Source: Sporosarcina beigongshangi
GTDB lineage: Bacteria; Actinomycetota; Actinomycetes; Actinomycetales; Micrococcaceae
Length of the DNA: 64,000 nt
NCBI RefSeq assembly: GCF_016820535.1
Contig: NZ_JADHDY010000005.1
Coordinates: 124,001-188,000, forward strand
Direction of reading: 5' to 3'
A program made the translations under genes and the position numbers. The notes below the pieces were generated by a model, which saw only the letters and a program-made list of their open reading frames with translations, was not told the origin of the DNA and ran no database searches. Positions 17,345-26,021 of the stretch are shown here, in pieces. Positions within the stretch are counted from its first letter, which is position 1, and each line of letters opens with the position of its first letter.

Positions 17345-18661
17345 TCAGCCAAGCACGAGCGCCATGGCCGGATCTGCCACCACGGCGGCCACGTCGGCCA
17401 GGAACCGCGAGCCGTGTTCGCCGTCGACCAGCCTGTGGTCAAACGACAGGCTCAGCGTCATGACGTCCCGCAGCGCCACCTGTCCCTGGTGCTCCCAAGG
17501 CATCTTGCGCACGGCGCCCAGGGCCAGGATGCCGGCCTCGCCCGGGTTCAGGATGGGCGTCCCGCCGTCGATGCCGAACACGCCGATGTTGGTGATGGAG
17601 AACGTCCCGCCCGCCAGGTCCGCCGGAGCCGTCTTCCCGGCACGCGCGGTCTCTGCCAGCCCGCCCAGCGCCATTGCCAGCTCGCGCAGCCCCATGGTGT
17701 GCGCATCCTTAATGTTGGGCACCAGCAGCCCGCGCGGCGTTGCTGCGGCGATCCCCAGGTTGAGGTAGTTGAACGTGACAACCTCCTGCGCCGCCTCATC
17801 CCAGTGCGAGTTCAGCTCCGGATGCCGCACCACGGCGAGCGCCACGGCCTTGGCGGCAAGCGTCAGCGGGGTGACTTTCACGCCGTCGAACTCCCTGCGC
17901 TGGCGCAGCTTCGCCAGGAACTCCATGCCCGCCGTGACGTCGACCGTCATGAACTCCGTGACGTGCGGGGCGGTGAAGGCGCTGGCCACCATGGCCTGGG
18001 CCATGGCCTTTTGCACGCCCTTGATGGGTGTGCGCACCTCCCGCAGGCCCGTCTCCATGGACGACGGCGGCGCCGCCACCGCAGTTTCGGTGCCCTTGGC
18101 CTGGTCCCCGGCAAAGGCGACGACGTCCTCGCGTGTGATCAGCCCCCGCTCCCCCGAACCAGCCAGCAGCTCCAGCTCGATGCCCAGGTCCCGGGCAAGC
18201 TTGCGCACCGGTGGCGTGGACCGCGGCCGCTCAGCCTGAACGTGGACGGGGGCTGCAGGTGCCGTCGCCTCCGGAGTTGCCGCGGGCGCCCCGGCGGTGG
18301 CAAACACACGCTGCCTGCGGACCGGCACCGCCGATGTCTCAGGGTCTGCGCCGTAACCGACCAGTGTGGGGATCCGCTTCGGCGCTTCCTCCTCCGGGGC
18401 CGAAGCCGGTCCGGCTCCTGAGTCGGGAACCTCGAAGGTGATGATGACTTCGCCGACGTCGACAGTGGTGCCGGGTTCATGCGTGATGGAGGCGACGGTG
18501 CCTGCATAGGGTGAGGGCAGTTCCACGACGGCCTTGGCAGTTTCCACTTCGCCAAGCACCTGGTTGAGCGTGACGAGGTCGCCCACAGCAACGTGCCAGC
18601 TGACGATTTCGGACTCGGTCAGGCCTTCGCCAAGGTCGGGCAGCTTGAATTCAGCGAGCAT
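17345..18661 (-). CDS. bkdC: Branched-chain 2-oxoacid dehydrogenase E2 (lipoamide acyltransferase)
   Basis: A 438-residue E2 component with one lipoyl domain (residues 1-75, lipoyl Lys43 in VETAKAVVE). A Pro/Ala linker, a peripheral-subunit-binding domain near 150-185 (RKLARDLGIELELLAGSG) and a catalytic acyltransferase domain with FDHRLVDG near the C-terminus follow. The start at 18661 is 1 nt after the E1beta stop, and an in-frame extension upstream is an artefact. The single lipoyl domain and the neighbours fit the BkdABC complex that makes isovaleryl-, isobutyryl- and 2-methylbutyryl-CoA. Confidence 0.95.
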   Translation of the reverse strand: MLAEFKLPDLGEGLTESEIVSWHVAVGDLVTLNQVLGEVETAKAVVELPSPYAGTVASITHEPGTTVDVGEVIITFEVPDSGAGPASAPEEEAPKRIPTLVGYGADPETSAVPVRRQRVFATAGAPAATPEATAPAAPVHVQAERPRSTPPVRKLARDLGIELELLAGSGERGLITREDVVAFAGDQAKGTETAVAAPPSSMETGLREVRTPIKGVQKAMAQAMVASAFTAPHVTEFMTVDVTAGMEFLAKLRQRREFDGVKVTPLTLAAKAVALAVVRHPELNSHWDEAAQEVVTFNYLNLGIAAATPRGLLVPNIKDAHTMGLRELAMALGGLAETARAGKTAPADLAGGTFSITNIGVFGIDGGTPILNPGEAGILALGAVRKMPWEHQGQVALRDVMTLSLSFDHRLVDGEHGSRFLADVAAVVADPAMALVLG

Positions 18662-18662
18662 G

Positions 18663-19673
18663 TCAGTCCTCCATGCCTGTTTGGGAGTTGGGCCGGCCCA
18701 GGGCGCGGTCGACGCCGTCGAGCATCCGGTCAAGGTCGGGCAGGTGGTGCTTTTCCAGCTTGGACGGCGGATACGGGATGTCGAACCCGGTGACGCGGAC
18801 CGGTGCGGATTCCAGGTAGTTGAAGCAGCGCTCGGTGATGGTGGCGGCGAGTTCCGCGCCCATGCCAAGTGTCTTGCCGGCTTCATGGGTGACCACGAGG
18901 CGGCCGGTGCGGCGGACCGATTCCATGATGGGTGCGTAGTCGACGGGCGAGAGTGAGCGCAGGTCGATGACCTCGATCGAGACCCCCTCGGCGGCTGCGG
19001 CCGTGGCGGCGTCGAGCGCCGTGCGGACGAGCGCCCCGTAGGCGACCAGCGTGACGTCCGTGCCGGGAGCCGCCACAAGTGCGGCACCCATGCGAGGGGC
19101 TGCAGCAAGTGGTGCGTTGAGCTCAACCTCACCCTTGGCGTGGTAGCGGCGCTTGGGCTCAAAGTAGAGGACTGGGTCGTCGCTCGCAACGGCCTGGCGC
19201 AACATGGTGTAGGCGTCCTGCGGGTTGGACGGGCTGATGACGCGCAACCCGGAGGTGTGCACAAAGTATGCTTCGGGCGATTCCGAGTGGTGTTCAGGGG
19301 AACCGATTCCGCCGCCGAAGGGGACCCTGATGGTCAGCGGCATCCGCACCTTGCCGTGGGTGCGGGCGTGCAGCTTGGCCACCTGCGAGACGATCTGGTC
19401 GAAGCCGGGGTAGATGAAGCCGTCGAACTGGATCTCGCACACGGGCCGGAAGCCCCGGTAGGCCAGGCCGACGGCGGTGCCGATGATGGCGGACTCCGCC
19501 AGCGGGGTGTCAATGACGCGGTGTGAGCCGAAGTCCTTCATCAGCCCGTCGGTGACGCGGAAAACGCCGCCAAGCGTGCCGATGTCCTCGCCCATGAGGA
19601 CTACCTTGGGGTCGTCCTCCATGGCCTGGCGGAGTCCGGCGTTGATGGCCTGTGTCAGGCTCATGGTGCTCAT
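18663..19673 (-). CDS. bkdB: Branched-chain 2-oxoacid dehydrogenase E1 beta
   Basis: A 336-residue transketolase-type beta subunit. It shows the TPP-pyrimidine contact GEDIGTLGGVFRVT (about residues 28-41), the FEIQFDGFIYPGFDQ-like segment (CEIQFDGFIYPGFDQ) and a C-terminal VTGFDIPYPPSKLE. It overlaps the E1 alpha stop by 4 nt and is followed directly by E2. With E1 alpha it decarboxylates the 2-oxo acids of Leu, Ile and Val. Confidence 0.95.
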   Translation of the reverse strand: MSTMSLTQAINAGLRQAMEDDPKVVLMGEDIGTLGGVFRVTDGLMKDFGSHRVIDTPLAESAIIGTAVGLAYRGFRPVCEIQFDGFIYPGFDQIVSQVAKLHARTHGKVRMPLTIRVPFGGGIGSPEHHSESPEAYFVHTSGLRVISPSNPQDAYTMLRQAVASDDPVLYFEPKRRYHAKGEVELNAPLAAAPRMGAALVAAPGTDVTLVAYGALVRTALDAATAAAAEGVSIEVIDLRSLSPVDYAPIMESVRRTGRLVVTHEAGKTLGMGAELAATITERCFNYLESAPVRVTGFDIPYPPSKLEKHHLPDLDRMLDGVDRALGRPNSQTGMED

Positions 19674-20812
19674 GATGCGCTCCCTTGCACTTGCTGTCCG
19701 GCACCGGGCTGCCCCTCGAAGGAGGCCAGGTAGCGCCGGTATTGTTCACGTTCCCGGTCCAGGACCGGATGGTCCTCGGCGTAGATGTCGTCAAACACCG
19801 TCATGGGTTCCGGGTCCGGAATGTTGATGCAGGCGTCGCGCAGCTCGGCGGCCACAGCATCAGCTGCCGCTGAAATCCCGGCTTCAGTTTCGCCGTCGAG
19901 CATGCCGGCGTTGACCAGGTGGGTGCGCATTCTTGCCAGCGGGTCCTTGGCGGCCCATTCCTCCAGCTCGGTGACGCCGCGGTACCGTGTGGGGTCGTCG
20001 GCGGTGGTGTGCGGGCCCATGCGGTAGGTGACGGCTTCGATGAAGCTGGGCCCGCCGCCGGTGCGGGCGCGCTGGGCGGCCCAGCGGACGGCTGCCAATA
20101 CCGCGAGGACGTCGTTGCCGTCCACCTGCAGGCCGGGGATGCCGTAGCCGGGGGCGCGGCCGGCGATGGGGACCGCCGACTGCAGGCCCACGGGCTCGGA
20201 GATGGCCCAGTGGTTGTTTTGGCAGAAGAAGATGACGGGGGCCTGGAAACTGGCGGCGAAAACCATTGACTCATGGACGTCGCCCTGGCTCGTGGCACCG
20301 TCGCCCAGGTAGGCCATGGCGAGGGTTTCCTTTCCCTCCATGGCAATTCCCATCGCGTAGCCCGTGGCGTGGAGCGTCTGGGAGCCGATGATGATCTGCG
20401 GGGTGGCCATGTTGAGCTCGTAGGGGTCCCAGCCGGTGTTCATGTTGCCCCGCCAGGTGCCCATGATGCCCGGGAACTTTGCGCCGCGCAGGAAGGCGAC
20501 GCCGTTCTCGCGGTAGGTGGGAAAGATGAAGTCGGCCTGGTCCATCGCATGGATGGAGCCGACCTGGGATGCTTCCTGGCCCAGCATGGGCGGCCACAGG
20601 GCTAGCTGCCCCTGCCGCTGCAGCGCGGTGGCTTCGACGTCGATCCTGCGTACGGCGACCATGTCCCCGTAGAGGGAGATGAGGGTGTCGCGGTCCACGT
20701 CCTGGACAAACGGGTCCAACAATTCGTCATGCACGCGGGTTCCGTCCGCGGTGATGAGCTGGTGCATTTTCATGGCGGCCTGGCCTGTGGGCTCGTGGCG
20801 CGTTTGAGTCAT
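19670..20812 (-). CDS. bkdA: Branched-chain 2-oxoacid dehydrogenase E1 alpha
   Basis: A 380-residue alpha subunit with the thiamine diphosphate motif GDGATSQGDVHE...NNHWAIS and the phosphorylation-loop-like YRMGPHTTADDPTRYR region. First gene of the bkdABC operon. GGGAGG lies 8-9 nt before the ATG. It is divergent from an Lrp/AsnC gene, 143 bp away. The short N-terminal tail before MHQLITADG is variable in homologues. Confidence 0.95.
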   Translation of the reverse strand: MTQTRHEPTGQAAMKMHQLITADGTRVHDELLDPFVQDVDRDTLISLYGDMVAVRRIDVEATALQRQGQLALWPPMLGQEASQVGSIHAMDQADFIFPTYRENGVAFLRGAKFPGIMGTWRGNMNTGWDPYELNMATPQIIIGSQTLHATGYAMGIAMEGKETLAMAYLGDGATSQGDVHESMVFAASFQAPVIFFCQNNHWAISEPVGLQSAVPIAGRAPGYGIPGLQVDGNDVLAVLAAVRWAAQRARTGGGPSFIEAVTYRMGPHTTADDPTRYRGVTELEEWAAKDPLARMRTHLVNAGMLDGETEAGISAAADAVAAELRDACINIPDPEPMTVFDDIYAEDHPVLDREREQYRRYLASFEGQPGAGQQVQGSAS

Positions 20813-20955
20813 GATGTGTTCGCCTCCCGGTATTTTGGTGGGATGGTTCTTATTAATGTGACCTTACTCACGAGGCGCATCCGGTGCAATAACTTGGAAA
20901 ATAGTTGAGCAGGATGCACTATTGGGCGGCTCCAGACCGTGCTAATCTGCGCACT

Positions 20956-21426
20956 ATGCCTACTCTTGACGGTACCGACGCACGCATCCTCCTGGCCTTG
21001 GTCCGGGACCCCCGGCAGACCGTGGTCGCCATGGCCGAAACGCTGGGCATTTCCCGCAACACGGTGCAGGCCAGGATGGCAGCGCTGGAGCGCAACCACG
21101 CGTTCCTGCCCTTTGACCACCGGATCAGCCCCAACCCCCTTGGCTACCCCCTGACGGCGTTCATTTCAGTCCATGTGCAGCAGCAGAAGCTCACGGCGCT
21201 GGCCACCCAACTCTCTGCCATCCCGGAAGTGCTGGAGGCGCACGGACTCAGCGGCCGGGCCGACCTCCTGGTGCGGGTGGTGTCCACCGGGGCGGAGGAC
21301 TTGTTCCGCATCAACGGCAAGATCCTGGCGTGCGAGGGCGTGGAACGGACGGAAACCTCACTGGCCATGAATGAAGTGGTGCCGTTCCGCATGTCGCCGC
21401 TGCTGCGGCGCGTTTTGGAGCCCTGA
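20956..21426 (+). CDS. Lrp/AsnC family regulator (BkdR-like)
   Basis: A 156-residue Lrp/AsnC protein. The helix-turn-helix is in MAETLGISRNTVQARMAALE near residue 30, and an RAM effector domain fills residues 65-145. The start at 20956 gives the usual MPTLDGTDARIL beginning, and the open frame 51 nt earlier is rejected. Divergent from bkdABC, it probably senses a branched-chain amino acid and controls that operon, as BkdR does elsewhere. It has no good Shine-Dalgarno sequence, so its mRNA may be leaderless or have a short leader. Confidence 0.9.
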   Translation: MPTLDGTDARILLALVRDPRQTVVAMAETLGISRNTVQARMAALERNHAFLPFDHRISPNPLGYPLTAFISVHVQQQKLTALATQLSAIPEVLEAHGLSGRADLLVRVVSTGAEDLFRINGKILACEGVERTETSLAMNEVVPFRMSPLLRRVLEP

Positions 21427-21496
21427 GGCCGGGCTCCGGCGCCAGCCGGCTAACTCGCAGCCGTCTGGATAGGGAATTCAGATGTCGCCCATGCGT

Positions 21497-21567
21497 CTGC
21501 GCACCGTTAAGTCTGAATGCTGCGCAACCCCGGCGGTTGCGCAGCATTCGAACTGAACCGTGCGCAG
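21497..21567. repeat. Long hairpin-forming inverted repeat
   Basis: Two 33-bp arms (21497-21529 and 21535-21567) around a CCGGC loop. The inner 15 bp (GAATGCTGCGCAACC) are perfect and the outer part has a few mismatches. It starts 71 bp past the AsnC stop. It could end that transcript, or be a REP-like mobile palindrome. Confidence 0.75.
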
Positions 21568-21745
21568 TCGTGGCGGATGCCGCAGTACCGGGCCGCCCAG
21601 CCGGTGGATCCCATGGAAAATTGGCACAAAGACGCCCAGTATGCGATTTGGACTGTGAACTGGGGCCCATACGCCACCGTGACAAGACGCCTCAGGCCTG
21701 GCGATCCATGGGCCCGACGCGCGGGCGGCCACAGTACGTGCAAAA

Positions 21746-21780
21746 GGCCCCGCCCGCCGTCGTCAACGGCGGGCGGGGCC
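21746..21780 (-). terminator. Terminator of the actP operon
   Basis: A perfect 15-bp GC-rich stem (21746-21760 with 21766-21780) with a 5-nt loop. Read on the minus strand it is followed by TTTTG. It lies 24 bp past the actP stop, a classical intrinsic terminator. Confidence 0.88.
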
Positions 21781-21803
21781 CGGGTGGAACTGTTGTGCCG
21801 TGC

Positions 21804-23456
21804 TTAGTGGTCCACGGCCTTTTCGGCGCCGATGCCGGTCAGGGACCGGACTTCCATTTCGGCCTGGATCCGGGGATCCTCGGCGTTCTTGTCCAGCACC
21901 GTGCCCAGCCAGCCCAGGAAGAAGGCGAGCGGGATGGAGATGATGCCGGGGTTGGCCAGCGGGAACCAGGCGAAGTCGGCGCCGTGGATCATGGCCTTTT
22001 CGCTGCCGGAAACAACCGGGGAGAACGCGATCAGGATGATGGCCGCGGCCAGGCCGCCGTACATGCTCCACAGTGCGCCCTGGGTGGTGAACTTCTTCCA
22101 GAACAGGGAGTAGATGATGGTGGGCAGGTTGGCCGATGCGGCAATGGCGAAGGCCAGTGCCACGAGGAAGGCGATGTTCTGGCCGTTGGCCAGGATGCCG
22201 CCGCCGATGGCGACCAGGCCGATGACAACCACGGTGCGCCGGGCGACCTTGACTTCCATTTCCGGCTTGGGCTCGCCCTTGACGATCACGTTGGAGTAGA
22301 TGTCATGGGCGAAGGATGCCGCGGCGGTGATGGTCAGGCCGGCCACGACGGCCAGGATGGTGGCGAAGGCGACGGCGGAGATGAAGCCGAGCAGCAACGG
22401 CCCGCCAATCACGAAAGCCAGAAGCGGAGCGGCAGCGTTGACGCCGCCCGGTGCGTCAAGGATGGCCTGCTTGCCGATGAGTGCGCCGGCGCCGTAGCCC
22501 AGGACGAGGGTGAAGATGTAAAAGCCGCCGATGAGCCAGATGGCCCAGACAACCGACTTGCGGGCTTCCTTGGCCGTGGGCACGGTGTAGAAGCGCATGA
22601 GCACGTGCGGCAGGGCCGCCGTGCCAAGTACCAGGGCCAGGGCCAGGGAGATGAAGTCGAGCGGGGCCTTGCCGTAGGCTGCGCCCGGGTTCAGCAGGGC
22701 CTCGCCGACGCCGCCTTCGTTGACGGAGGTCTGGACGGCTGCATCCATGAGTGCGGAGAGGTTGAAGCCGTTCATGGCCAGCACGATGATGGTCATGATG
22801 GCTGCGCCGATGATGAGCAGGAAGGCCTTGATGATCTGCACCCAGGTGGTGCCCTTCATGCCGCCGATCAGTACGTACACGATCATCAGGACGCCGACGA
22901 CGGCGATCACGATGTTCTGGCCCACCAGGTTGGAGCTGTCCAGTCCCAGCAGGAGGGACACGAGTCCGCCGGCGCCGGCCATCTGGGCCAGCAGGTAGAA
23001 GAAGCAGACCACGAGGGTGGTGGTGGCTGCGGCGATGCGCACGGGGCGCTGCTTGAGGCGGAAGGCGAGCACATCGGCCATGGTGAACTTGCCGGTGTTG
23101 CGCAGCAGCTCAGCGACGAGCAGGAGTGCCACAAGCCAGGCCACAAGGAAGCCGATGGAGTACAGGAAGCCGTCGTATCCGTTGATGGCGATGGCCCCGG
23201 TGATGCCCAGGAAGGAAGCCGCCGAGAGGTAGTCGCCGGCGATGGCGGTACCATTCTGGCCGCCGGAGAAGGAACGGCCGGCTGCGTAGTAGTCCGCGGC
23301 GGTGTTGTTGTTGCGGCTGGCGCGGAACACCACGACCATGGTGATGGCCACGAAACCGACGAAGATCAGGATGTTGATCCAGGAGTTTTCCTTGGTCTGG
23401 TCCGCGAGGGACTTGGCCAGCGGGGCAACAGCGGTGAGTGCAGAAGGCAGGCTCAT
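21804..23456 (-). CDS. actP: Cation/acetate symporter (sodium-solute symporter family)
   Basis: A 550-residue SSS-family permease with about 13 membrane helices. Recognisable are AGRSFSGGQNGTAIAGDYLSAASFLG near residue 50 and the sodium-site region GTAALPHVLMRFYTVP. It takes up acetate and perhaps other short carboxylates with sodium or protons. It starts 3 nt after a DUF485 gene, the usual yjcH-actP pairing. A second SSS permease lies 3 kb away beyond a two-component system. The name rests on family and pairing, and the real substrate could be pyruvate or propionate. Confidence 0.9.
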   Translation of the reverse strand: MSLPSALTAVAPLAKSLADQTKENSWINILIFVGFVAITMVVVFRASRNNNTAADYYAAGRSFSGGQNGTAIAGDYLSAASFLGITGAIAINGYDGFLYSIGFLVAWLVALLLVAELLRNTGKFTMADVLAFRLKQRPVRIAAATTTLVVCFFYLLAQMAGAGGLVSLLLGLDSSNLVGQNIVIAVVGVLMIVYVLIGGMKGTTWVQIIKAFLLIIGAAIMTIIVLAMNGFNLSALMDAAVQTSVNEGGVGEALLNPGAAYGKAPLDFISLALALVLGTAALPHVLMRFYTVPTAKEARKSVVWAIWLIGGFYIFTLVLGYGAGALIGKQAILDAPGGVNAAAPLLAFVIGGPLLLGFISAVAFATILAVVAGLTITAAASFAHDIYSNVIVKGEPKPEMEVKVARRTVVVIGLVAIGGGILANGQNIAFLVALAFAIAASANLPTIIYSLFWKKFTTQGALWSMYGGLAAAIILIAFSPVVSGSEKAMIHGADFAWFPLANPGIISIPLAFFLGWLGTVLDKNAEDPRIQAEMEVRSLTGIGAEKAVDH

Positions 23457-23459
23457 GGA

Positions 23460-23828
23460 CTAGACCTCTTCCTTGGTCAGGTTGGCTGCGTCGATCTGCG
23501 CTTCCAGTCGCTGGCGAATCACCGTGGCCTGGGGATCGAGCTTGCGGTTGGCGTAGCTGACATACCATGCGGTGATGCCGAAGGTGGTGACAAACTGCAG
23601 CAGGCCCAAGATGAGGCCGATGTTGATGTTGCCCCACACCTTGATGGACATGAAGTCGTGCGCATAGGCGGCGAGCAGCACGTACGCGAAGTACCACAGC
23701 AGGAAGCCGGCGGCGACGGGCAGGACAAAACTCCGGTGGGACTTCTTGAGCGCCTGGAACTCTTCCGAGTTCTGCTCCGCTACAAAGTCCACTGGACCGG
23801 CAGCGCTTTCGTGGGCCGAATTACCCAT
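23460..23828 (-). CDS. DUF485 membrane protein (YjcH-like)
   Basis: A 122-residue protein with two transmembrane helices at about 35-58 and 70-95, and the DUF485 pattern FLLWYFAYVLLAAYAHDFM. Two ATG codons are adjacent. The second (23828) is preferred because AAGGAGG ends 4 nt before it, against 1 nt for the first. It is always found beside acetate-type SSS permeases and presumably helps their assembly or activity. It is first gene of the actP operon. A CRP-type site lies 20 bp before the start. Confidence 0.9.
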   Translation of the reverse strand: MGNSAHESAAGPVDFVAEQNSEEFQALKKSHRSFVLPVAAGFLLWYFAYVLLAAYAHDFMSIKVWGNINIGLILGLLQFVTTFGITAWYVSYANRKLDPQATVIRQRLEAQIDAANLTKEEV

Positions 23829-23847
23829 CATTCCTCCTTGGGGTGAA

Positions 23848-23863
23848 TGTGATCCCTTTCACT
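23848..23863. promoter_or_regulatory. Candidate CRP/GlxR-type site before DUF485-actP
   Basis: TGTGATCCCTTTCACT matches the CRP-family consensus TGTGA-N6-TCACA at 9 of 10 positions. It lies 20-35 bp before the DUF485 start, where it would overlap the transcription start or the early leader. GlxR, the actinobacterial CRP homologue, controls acetate genes in Corynebacterium. Binding here is inferred. Confidence 0.5.
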
Positions 23864-24016
23864 ATGACGTGCCGCAACTCACATTCCAGTGCCGGATGGG
23901 GGCTGCCGCGGTGAACGGCATTGACGCTGCGCTGAACGGCGGAATCCCTCGCCAGGTTGCGGCGGCAGGCCCACCTGCAGGCCTGGGGCGGGGCAACAGC
24001 CGCTAGTCTGTACTCC

Positions 24017-25249
24017 ATGCCCACTCCCCTGCTGAGCGACTCCGCGCTCCTGCTGACCATCGCCATTGCGGCCGTTGTGGCGGCCGCCGCCATCGTTGCC
24101 CTGGTGGGCTTCCGGCTCTCGCGCTCCTACCGTGAGCTGGGCACCGAGGCCGAACATGCCACGTTCGCGGCCCTCCACTCGGCGGCCGCAGCGGGCGAAC
24201 AGCTGCGCAACGGCCTGGAACCTGCGGGCGCGCTCAAGGCCAGCCGGCAGCTTCGCACGCTGCTGAATTGTGCCGCCTTTGCCATGACCGACGACGACCG
24301 TCTCCTGGCCTGGGACGGCACCGGCGCCGCAGCCCGCGAACCCGAGTCCGGCGTCGTGATGGCACTGGCGGCGAAGGCGCTCAGCAACGGCCGCACCCAG
24401 GTGGCCAGGCTGGACGTGGAGACTCGGAAGGCGCTGGGGCTGCCGCTGGACGGGGACCTGAAGGCCGCCGTGATCTGCCCGTTGAAGGTGGAATCCCGGG
24501 CGGTGGGCACCGTGATCATCCTGTCAAAGACGCCGTCTGCGGGTCTGGTGCGGGCCACGAACGAGGTCGCGGCGTGGGTGTCGGCGCAACTTGAACTGGC
24601 CGAACTCAGCTCATCGCGCACCCTGCTGGCGGAGGCGGAGGTGCGGGCGCTGCGGGCCCAGATCAGCCCGCACTTCATCTACAACTCGCTCAACGCGATC
24701 GCCTCCTTCATCAACACCGACCCGCAGCGTGCCCGGGACCTGGTGGTGGAATTCGCCGATTTCACCCGCTACTCCTTCCGCCGGCACGGGGATTTCACCA
24801 CGTTGGCCGAGGAACTGCGCTGCATTGACCGCTACCTGCTGCTGGAGAACGCCCGCTTTGGCGACCGGCTGCAGGTCAGCCTGCAGATTGCACCCGAGGT
24901 GCTCAGCACCGTGATCCCGTTCCTGAGCCTGCAGCCGCTCGTGGAAAACGCGGTGCGGCACGGCCTGGAGGCCAAGGTGGGCAAGGGGCTCGTACAGATC
25001 GGGGCCCGGGACCTGGGCGCGTACACGGAGGTCACCATCGAGGACGACGGCGTGGGGATGGACCCGGAGCAGCTGCGGCTGGTGCTGGGCGGCCACCACG
25101 ACGGGTCCCATGTGGGCCTGCGCAACGTCGACGCCCGGCTGCGGCAGGTCTACGGCGACGACCACGGCCTCACGATCGACACCGGCCTGGGGCACGGGAT
25201 GCTGATCACCATGACCGTGCCGAAAAACCAGCCCGGCCACGACGCATAA
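24017..25249 (+). CDS. LytS/YehU-type sensor histidine kinase
   Basis: A 410-residue kinase. One N-terminal membrane helix (residues 10-33) is followed by a GAF-like sensor region (about 75-195), then the His_kinase domain with the phospho-acceptor His219 in AQISPHFIYNSLNAI and a HATPase_c domain (QPLVENAVRHGLE; EDDGVGM). It lacks the multi-helix 5TMR-LYT sensor of LytS. The ATG at 24017 leaves the helix at the N-terminus. A response regulator follows after 46 bp. In other bacteria LytS/LytT-type systems switch on pyruvate or carboxylate transporters, and two such transporters flank it here. Confidence 0.9.
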   Translation: MPTPLLSDSALLLTIAIAAVVAAAAIVALVGFRLSRSYRELGTEAEHATFAALHSAAAAGEQLRNGLEPAGALKASRQLRTLLNCAAFAMTDDDRLLAWDGTGAAAREPESGVVMALAAKALSNGRTQVARLDVETRKALGLPLDGDLKAAVICPLKVESRAVGTVIILSKTPSAGLVRATNEVAAWVSAQLELAELSSSRTLLAEAEVRALRAQISPHFIYNSLNAIASFINTDPQRARDLVVEFADFTRYSFRRHGDFTTLAEELRCIDRYLLLENARFGDRLQVSLQIAPEVLSTVIPFLSLQPLVENAVRHGLEAKVGKGLVQIGARDLGAYTEVTIEDDGVGMDPEQLRLVLGGHHDGSHVGLRNVDARLRQVYGDDHGLTIDTGLGHGMLITMTVPKNQPGHDA

Positions 25250-25295
25250 GTTGCTCCCTTCGGCCCACGGCACCCCACACCGTACCCTTGGATAC

Positions 25296-26021
25296 ATGAT
25301 CAATGTCCTTGTCGCCGACGATGAACTCCCCGCAGTCGAGGAAATCGCGTTCCTCCTCGGCAGGGATCCGCGCATCGGCACCATCCACCGCGCCACCAGC
25401 GGCGCCGAGGCACTTGAGCTGCTGGGCCGGGCGCCGGTGGACGCGGTGTTCCTTGACATCCACATGCCCGGACTGTCCGGCCTGGAACTGGCCGAGGTGA
25501 TCGGCCGGCGCCCCAATCCACCCGTGGTGGTGTTTGTGACGGCCGACGACGACCGGGCCCTGGAGGCGTTCGAGCTGGCCGCCGTGGATTACCTGCTCAA
25601 GCCGCTGCGCACGGAACGGCTGACCCGCACGGTGGACCGTGTGGTGGAACTCGTGGCCCATCCGGCCGCCGCCGAAGAGGTCGAAATGATCACCGTGGAC
25701 CAGGGCGGCACCAGCCGGATCATCCGCCTTGACGAGGTGAAGTTCGTGCAGGCCCAGGGCGACTACGCCCGGCTGCACACGGCCGAGGCCAGCTACCTGA
25801 TCCGGGTACCGCTCGCCGACCTGGAAATGCGCTGGGCGGACGCCGGATTTGTGCGGATCCACCGCTCCTACCTGGTGTGCATGCAATTTGTCTCATCCTT
25901 GAAGCTCAGCGCGGCCAAGCCCACCGTTTTGGTGGGCAGTGCTGTGCTCCCCGTCAGCCGCCGGCACGTGCCGGTCCTGCGCGAGCACCTGCAGGCCACC
26001 CGGGTCCGGCCGCTGCCATGA
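25296..26021 (+). CDS. LytR/AlgR-type response regulator
   Basis: A 241-residue regulator. The receiver domain has the acidic pocket ADDE (residues 7-10), phospho-acceptor Asp54 in VFLDIHMPG and the switch lysine in YLLKPL. A LytTR DNA-binding domain fills residues 140-241 (KFVQAQGDYARLHT; RIHRSYLV). The start at 25296 gives the usual INVLVADDE opening. The stop overlaps the ATG of the next gene (ATGA), tying it to the DUF485-like/permease pair. Its targets are probably the two flanking transporter operons. Confidence 0.92.
   Translation: MINVLVADDELPAVEEIAFLLGRDPRIGTIHRATSGAEALELLGRAPVDAVFLDIHMPGLSGLELAEVIGRRPNPPVVVFVTADDDRALEAFELAAVDYLLKPLRTERLTRTVDRVVELVAHPAAAEEVEMITVDQGGTSRIIRLDEVKFVQAQGDYARLHTAEASYLIRVPLADLEMRWADAGFVRIHRSYLVCMQFVSSLKLSAAKPTVLVGSAVLPVSRRHVPVLREHLQATRVRPLP

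Larger units (their letters stand above)
21427..21803. other. Non-coding gap with large hairpin and terminator
   Basis: 377 bp between the convergent AsnC regulator and actP genes. It holds a long imperfect inverted repeat (21497-21567) and the actP-operon terminator (21746-21780). Open frames here are short and have no recognisable product. Confidence 0.7.

Noticed and set aside
18662-19264. N-terminal extension of the E2 frame
   Set aside because: The extra 200 codons overlap the intact E1 beta gene in another frame. The lipoyl domain begins at 18661.
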